DNA of 19,985 nt from Methanobacteriota archaeon (GTDB taxonomy: Archaea; Methanobacteriota; Methanobacteria; Methanobacteriales; Methanobacteriaceae), in assembly GCA_023409695.1 (NCBI GenBank), contig JAEYQZ010000127.1, positions 1 to 19,985 on the forward strand, given 5' to 3'. The position numbers and the translations under genes are program-made. Every line of letters begins with the position of its first letter. Position 1 is the stretch's first letter. The notes under the pieces were generated by a model, which saw only the letters and a list, made by a program, of their open reading frames with translations, had not been told where the DNA came from and searched no databases. Shown piece by piece: positions 14,752 through 19,985 of this stretch.

Positions 14752-14811
14752 TCAGATGATTGGTGCTTTAAATCGGAATTGATATGCGAAAATTTTCTCA
14801 GGAGGGAAAAA

Positions 14812-16140
14812 ATGGCAAGATTTGAAGATAAGATCGACTTGTACGACGACAGAGGCAATCTTGTTGAAGAACAAGTTCCACTAGAAGCCCTAAGTCCTTT
14901 GAGAAACCCCGCGATCAAAAGTATCGTGCAGGGTATTAAGAGGACTATAGCAGTTAACCTTGAAGGTATAGAAAACGCTCTAAGATCCGGAAAGGTTGCC
15001 GGAGGAAAAATATTAGGAAGAGAATTAGATCTCGACATAGTCGGAAATGCTGAAGCCATCGCACAAGAAGCAAAAGAAATGATTCTTGTGGAAGAAGGCG
15101 ACGACACAAAAGTCGAACTTTTAGCCGGCGGAAAGAGAGCATTAGTACAAATACCATCTGTAAGGCTCGAAGCAGCAGCTGAATACTCAGCAACATCCTT
15201 AGTAACTGCATCTGCATTTATTCAGGCTATCGTTAACCAGTTCGATGTTGGAATGTACGATGCAAACGTGGTAAAAGCAGCAGTATTAGGTAGATATCCA
15301 CAAACCGTAGAATACGCAGGTGGAAACATTGCTACCATGCTTGATGTACCTCAGAAATTAGAAGGTCCAGGTTACGCATTAAGGAACATTCCGGTTAACC
15401 ACGTAGTTGCAACTACTCTCAAAAACACAATGCAAGCAGCAGCTTTATCGACTATTCTCGAACAAACTGCTATGTTTGAAATGGGAGACGCAACAGGAAG
15501 ATTTGAAAGAATGCACCTTCTTGGTCTAGCTTACCAAGGAATGAATGCTGATAACATCGTGTATGATCTTGTAAAAGACAACGGTAAAGAAGGAACAGTA
15601 GGATCTGTTATACTGGACATAGTTGAAAGAGCATCTGAAGATGGTGTAATAGGCGTCGAAAAAGAAATGGGCGGCGACTTCAAATTATACGGAACAGATG
15701 ACTTAGCCAAATGGAATGCATACAATGCAGCAGGACAAATGGCAGCTACTATGGTCAACCAGGGTGCTGCAAGAGCAGCTCAGGGTGTATCCTCAACATT
15801 GTTATACTACAACGATATTATTGAATTCGCAACAGGATTACCTGGTGTGGACTTCGGTAGAGCTGAAGGTGTAGCAGTAGGATTCTCATTCTTCAGTCAC
15901 TCCATCTATGGTGGAGGTGGACCTGGTATCTTTAACGGTAACCACATCGTTACAAGACACAGTAAAGGATTTGCTATACCATGCGTAGCAGCTGCAATGT
16001 CACTCGACGCAGGTACACAGATGTTCTCCCCAGAAGCAACCTCAGGACTAATCAAAGACGTATACAGTCAAGTTGATGAATTCCGAGAACCACTCAAGTA
16101 TGTAGTGGAGGCAGCTGCCGACATAAAAGGCGATATTTAA
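14812..16140 (+). CDS. mcrB: Methyl-coenzyme M reductase I, beta subunit
   Basis: McrB forms, with McrA and McrG, the dimer of heterotrimers that reduces methyl-CoM with CoB to methane. I chose the ATG at 14812 because GGAGGG lies seven bases upstream and it gives the family start MARFEDKIDLYDDRGN. An in-frame upstream ATG at 14779 would add 11 residues that cover the Shine-Dalgarno. The 442-residue length matches McrB. Typical stretches are RTIAVNLEGIENALRSGK, AYQGMNADNIVYDLVK, ATGLPGVDFGRAEGVAVGFSFFSHSIYGGGGPG and GNHIVTRHSKGFAIPC. It is first in mcrBDCGA; mcrD starts 28 bases after its stop. Confidence 0.97.
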   Translation: MARFEDKIDLYDDRGNLVEEQVPLEALSPLRNPAIKSIVQGIKRTIAVNLEGIENALRSGKVAGGKILGRELDLDIVGNAEAIAQEAKEMILVEEGDDTKVELLAGGKRALVQIPSVRLEAAAEYSATSLVTASAFIQAIVNQFDVGMYDANVVKAAVLGRYPQTVEYAGGNIATMLDVPQKLEGPGYALRNIPVNHVVATTLKNTMQAAALSTILEQTAMFEMGDATGRFERMHLLGLAYQGMNADNIVYDLVKDNGKEGTVGSVILDIVERASEDGVIGVEKEMGGDFKLYGTDDLAKWNAYNAAGQMAATMVNQGAARAAQGVSSTLLYYNDIIEFATGLPGVDFGRAEGVAVGFSFFSHSIYGGGGPGIFNGNHIVTRHSKGFAIPCVAAAMSLDAGTQMFSPEATSGLIKDVYSQVDEFREPLKYVVEAAADIKGDI

Positions 16141-16168
16141 GTAATCCGCACTTGGGGGCATTAAGTCA

Positions 16169-16612
16169 ATGGATATCGAGATATTCCCACACAGATTATT
16201 AAATGTAGATACTGCTGAAAGATTATTAAATGATCTTGATAGCATCAAAGGTATCAAAAGAATGCTTATACACGGACCAAGACTTCCTCCCGTGAGAGAA
16301 GGACACCCAGACCGCAGAACTATAGTTATAAGCGGAGAAGAAGTGGATGTACAGGTAAAACCCGGTAGAATACTACTGGAAATCGAATCAGAAGAAGTCA
16401 TTGATGATATAAAAGAAGTTTGTGAAGAGCATTTGCCATTTGGATATAATATCCATATTGGACACTTCATAAGAAAACAGAAAACAGTTTCAGATCAACT
16501 CAAATATGGCGAGGAATTAGACAAAATTCCTGATGAAATGGTCGGATTAACTGACCAAAACGCACAACTCAGTGAAAGAGCCAGAATACTAAAGAGGAAA
16601 GACGAGAAATGA
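16169..16612 (+). CDS. mcrD: Methyl-coenzyme M reductase operon protein D
   Basis: McrD (147 residues) is encoded in most mcr operons but is not part of the purified enzyme. It binds MCR and is thought to help assembly or cofactor F430 insertion, acting in the cytoplasm. The sequence opens MDIEIFPHRLLNVDTAERLL and has LIHGPRLPPVREGHPDRR and the acidic VKPGRILLEIESEE. Its Shine-Dalgarno is weak (a GGGGG about 12 bases from the ATG). The stop overlaps the mcrC start as ATGA, so the two are translationally coupled. Confidence 0.95.
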   Translation: MDIEIFPHRLLNVDTAERLLNDLDSIKGIKRMLIHGPRLPPVREGHPDRRTIVISGEEVDVQVKPGRILLEIESEEVIDDIKEVCEEHLPFGYNIHIGHFIRKQKTVSDQLKYGEELDKIPDEMVGLTDQNAQLSERARILKRKDEK

Positions 16613-17205
16613 TTGGTAAAGGTACACACATCGTAGACTGCCGTGTAGCGATGGGTATGGGTGAAGGAGGAGGAATTGCCCAAAGGGGAACATTTGCCCA
16701 GAGTGGCAGCGATGTTTTAACAATCGCAATGTCTCCTGGAAGGCGACATATAACAAAACCAGTCTGTGAGATAACATTCGCATTAAGGGAAGCTGATATA
16801 ATGACAAGTACTCTCGTGTTGAATGCCGGAGCTGGTGTTCCGCATGATACTCCTGCTGCTGGAGGGGGCAGTCTTTTTGGACTTACTCCAACAGAAATAG
16901 AGCAGATAAACATGCATAAACTTATACTGGTACACCTTGGAGGTGTTAAACATCACATTGTGTACAAAGCCCGGTTAATACTCCGACATGTAGAGAAACC
17001 TTGCGTAATCATTTGTGAATATCCTGTTGACTTTGAAGATTTTGCAAAGATTGGTGTCAAAACTAAAGCTGTGATGCCCGAGGAACCTAAAACCAAAGGT
17101 GAAATTGTGGATATAATAAGCGGTGTAATTAGAGGAGAAACCAGTCCCCAAGAAAAGTTGGATGAAATAATTAGAAAAGTTAGGTTAGCACTAGGAGGTG
17201 CATGA
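16609..17205 (+). CDS. mcrC: Methyl-coenzyme M reductase I operon protein C
   Basis: McrC (198 residues) is part of the MCR activation complex that reduces F430 nickel with ATP. Family features are clear: IGKGTHIVDCRVAMGMGEGGGIAQRGTFAQ at the start, MSPGRRHITKPVCEITFALRE, NAGAGVPHDTP, HLGGVKHHIVYKARLILRHV and CEYPVDFEDFAKIGVKTKAVMPEEPKTKG. The start ATG overlaps the mcrD stop by four bases. The 3' end overlaps the mcrG ribosome-binding site (GGAGGTG). Together with mmp7 on the same window it supplies two components of the activation complex. Confidence 0.96.
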   Translation: MIGKGTHIVDCRVAMGMGEGGGIAQRGTFAQSGSDVLTIAMSPGRRHITKPVCEITFALREADIMTSTLVLNAGAGVPHDTPAAGGGSLFGLTPTEIEQINMHKLILVHLGGVKHHIVYKARLILRHVEKPCVIICEYPVDFEDFAKIGVKTKAVMPEEPKTKGEIVDIISGVIRGETSPQEKLDEIIRKVRLALGGA

Positions 17206-17207
17206 TA

Positions 17208-17957
17208 ATGGCAAAATATTATCCTGGAACAAGTAAGGTTGCCCAAAACAGAAGTAATTTCCAAGACCCTGAATATGAACTTGAAAAGCTGAGGGAAGTC
17301 TCTGATGAGGATGTTGTAAGCATACTCGGACACAGAGCTCCTGGTGAGGAATATCCAAGCGCTCACCCACCACTTGAAGAAATGGATGAACCAGAAGACC
17401 CAATTAGGGAACTTGTCGAACCAATCGACGGTGCAAAAGCTGGTGACAGGGTAAGATACATCCAGTTTACTGACTCAATGTATTTTGCTCCTGCTCAGCC
17501 ATATCTCCGATCAAGAGCATACCTATGCAGATATAGAGGAGCAGACGCAGGTACTCTCTCAGGAAGACAAATTATAGAAACAAGAGAAAGAGACCTCGAA
17601 AAAGTTTCAAAAGAACTTCTTGAAACTGAATTCTTTGACCCTGCAAGATCAGGTATAAGAGGAAAATCAGTTCACGGTCACTCCTTAAGACTTGACGAAG
17701 ATGGTTTAATGTTTGACATGCTTAGGAGACAAGTCTTAAACAAAGAAACTGGACAAGTAGAAGCCGTCAAAAACCAAATTGGTGACGAGCTCGACGAACC
17801 AGTAGCTTTAGGCGCTCCTTTAGATGAAGAAACACTTAAAGATAAAACCACCATTTACAGGAAAGATGGTGAAGCATACAGAGACGACAAAGATGCAGTT
17901 GAAGTATGTCAAAGAATACACGTACTAAGATCCCAGGGTGGGTTCTATCCTGAATAA
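17208..17957 (+). CDS. mcrG: Methyl-coenzyme M reductase I, gamma subunit
   Basis: McrG (249 residues) is the small subunit of MCR. The chosen ATG at 17208 gives the canonical MAKYYPGTSKVAQNRSNF and stands seven bases after GGAGGTG; an ATG two codons earlier is in frame and cannot be excluded. Conserved stretches include ILGHRAPGEEYPSAHPPLEEMDEPED, VRYIQFTDSMYFAPAQPY, CRYRGADAGTLSGRQIIE and RSGIRGKSVHGHSLRLDEDG. The sequence and the adjacent mtr genes fit isoenzyme I, not MCR II. Confidence 0.97.
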   Translation: MAKYYPGTSKVAQNRSNFQDPEYELEKLREVSDEDVVSILGHRAPGEEYPSAHPPLEEMDEPEDPIRELVEPIDGAKAGDRVRYIQFTDSMYFAPAQPYLRSRAYLCRYRGADAGTLSGRQIIETRERDLEKVSKELLETEFFDPARSGIRGKSVHGHSLRLDEDGLMFDMLRRQVLNKETGQVEAVKNQIGDELDEPVALGAPLDEETLKDKTTIYRKDGEAYRDDKDAVEVCQRIHVLRSQGGFYPE

Positions 17958-17974
17958 TCAGGAGGGTGATTAAT

Positions 17975-19625
<1,651 letters not shown>

Positions 19626-19627
<2 letters not shown>

Positions 19628-19656
19628 ATAGGTGTAATGCAAACACCTATTTTTTT
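19626..19656 (+). terminator. Hairpin and T-run after mcrA
   Basis: AAATAGGTGT (19626-19635) pairs perfectly with ACACCTATTT (19643-19652) around the 7-base loop AATGCAA, and a T-rich tract (TTTTTTTATTTT) continues from the second arm. This is a strong intrinsic-like terminator for the mcr operon. Since mtrE begins only 30 bases further on, some read-through into mtr is plausible; a separate mtr promoter in so short a gap would have to overlap the hairpin. Confidence 0.8.
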
Positions 19657-19686
19657 ATTTTACTCAAAAACGAGGAGGAAAAAAAC

Positions 19687-19985
19687 ATGGTAGACCCTAT
19701 GATAACAGGATTAGGTGTTGTTGCTCTCATGGGAGCTGCTGCTACTATTGCAGGAGCTGCTGAGGACCTTGAATCAGATGTCGGTTCAATGAGTAACCCA
19801 AACTCTCAGGTTCAATTGGCCCCACAAATGGGTAACCTTCACAGAATGTTTAACAAGGCTGTATCAGGCGAACCAGTACTTTGGGGTACAATGGTTGGTA
19901 TTGCAGGTTCAATAGCTTTTGTTCTCATGACATTCGTACACCTACCAGTCATAATGGCGATAGCTGCAGGTGCAGCGACAACTGC
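19687..19985 (+). CDS. mtrE: Tetrahydromethanopterin S-methyltransferase subunit E (3' end outside window)
   Basis: MtrE is an integral membrane subunit of the sodium-pumping Mtr complex, which moves the methyl group from H4MPT to CoM and so supplies the MCR substrate. The frame starts at 19687 with GAGGAGG eight bases before it and reads MVDPMITGLGVVALMGAAATIAGAAEDLESDVGS, then NPNSQVQLAPQMGNLHRMFNKAVSGEP, followed by a membrane segment. About 99 residues lie in the window; the rest and the expected mtrDCBAFGH genes lie to the right. Mcr I followed by mtrE is the arrangement known from Methanothermobacter. Confidence 0.95.
   Translation, partial: MVDPMITGLGVVALMGAAATIAGAAEDLESDVGSMSNPNSQVQLAPQMGNLHRMFNKAVSGEPVLWGTMVGIAGSIAFVLMTFVHLPVIMAIAAGAATT

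Noticed and set aside
14682..15107. Minus-strand frame over the mcr leader and mcrB start
   Set aside because: Antisense to mcrB; no start signal and no recognisable domain.

Overview
The window comes from a methanogenic archaeon of the order Methanobacteriales, most likely a mesophilic Methanobacterium-type organism with AT-rich DNA. The diagnosis rests on a complete methyl-coenzyme M reductase operon (mcrBDCGA, isoenzyme I type) followed directly by mtrE, the first gene of the methyl-H4MPT:CoM methyltransferase operon. It is supported by genes that resemble Methanothermobacter MTH1184 (DUF1922) and MTH1187 (thiamine-binding fold) nearby.

Layout. Positions 1-1335 hold the start of a minus-strand DUF2142 membrane protein that runs off the left edge. 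A minus-strand PsbP-like lipoprotein and an MTH1187-family protein follow (1513-2636). A plus-strand TtuA/Ncs6-type tRNA thiolase (2864-3718) converges on a secreted protein with an M14-peptidase-like HxxE...H...E pattern (3863-4507). A minus-strand block (4922-9166) carries a GTPBP1-like GTPase, DUF1922, a TraB-family membrane protein, ComB (coenzyme M biosynthesis) and a TRAM-domain protein. A small unknown protein and a PRC-barrel protein lie at 9378-9988.

From 10287 the window is largely about methane formation. An unrecognised protein overlaps methanogenesis marker 7, which is part of the ATP-driven MCR activation complex. A membrane metallophosphoesterase comes next, then Mmp10 on the minus strand, the radical SAM enzyme that methylates an active-site arginine of McrA. 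Divergent from mmp10 is mcrBDCGA (14812-19627), ending in a hairpin plus T-run, then mtrE, cut by the right edge. ComB helps make coenzyme M, Mmp10 modifies McrA, Mmp7 and McrC act in MCR activation, and Mtr makes the methyl-CoM that MCR reduces.

Items outside ordinary annotation are: two decayed tandem duplications of gene 3' ends (tRNA thiolase and TRAM genes); a 10-bp perfect inverted repeat in the region upstream of mcrB; a strong Shine-Dalgarno on the M14-like gene that leads to no usable start codon; and the unknown gene translationally coupled to mmp7. I saw no tRNA, rRNA, CRISPR array, insertion sequence or prophage. No wholly new system is evident; the best candidate for new function is the protein at 10287-10802.
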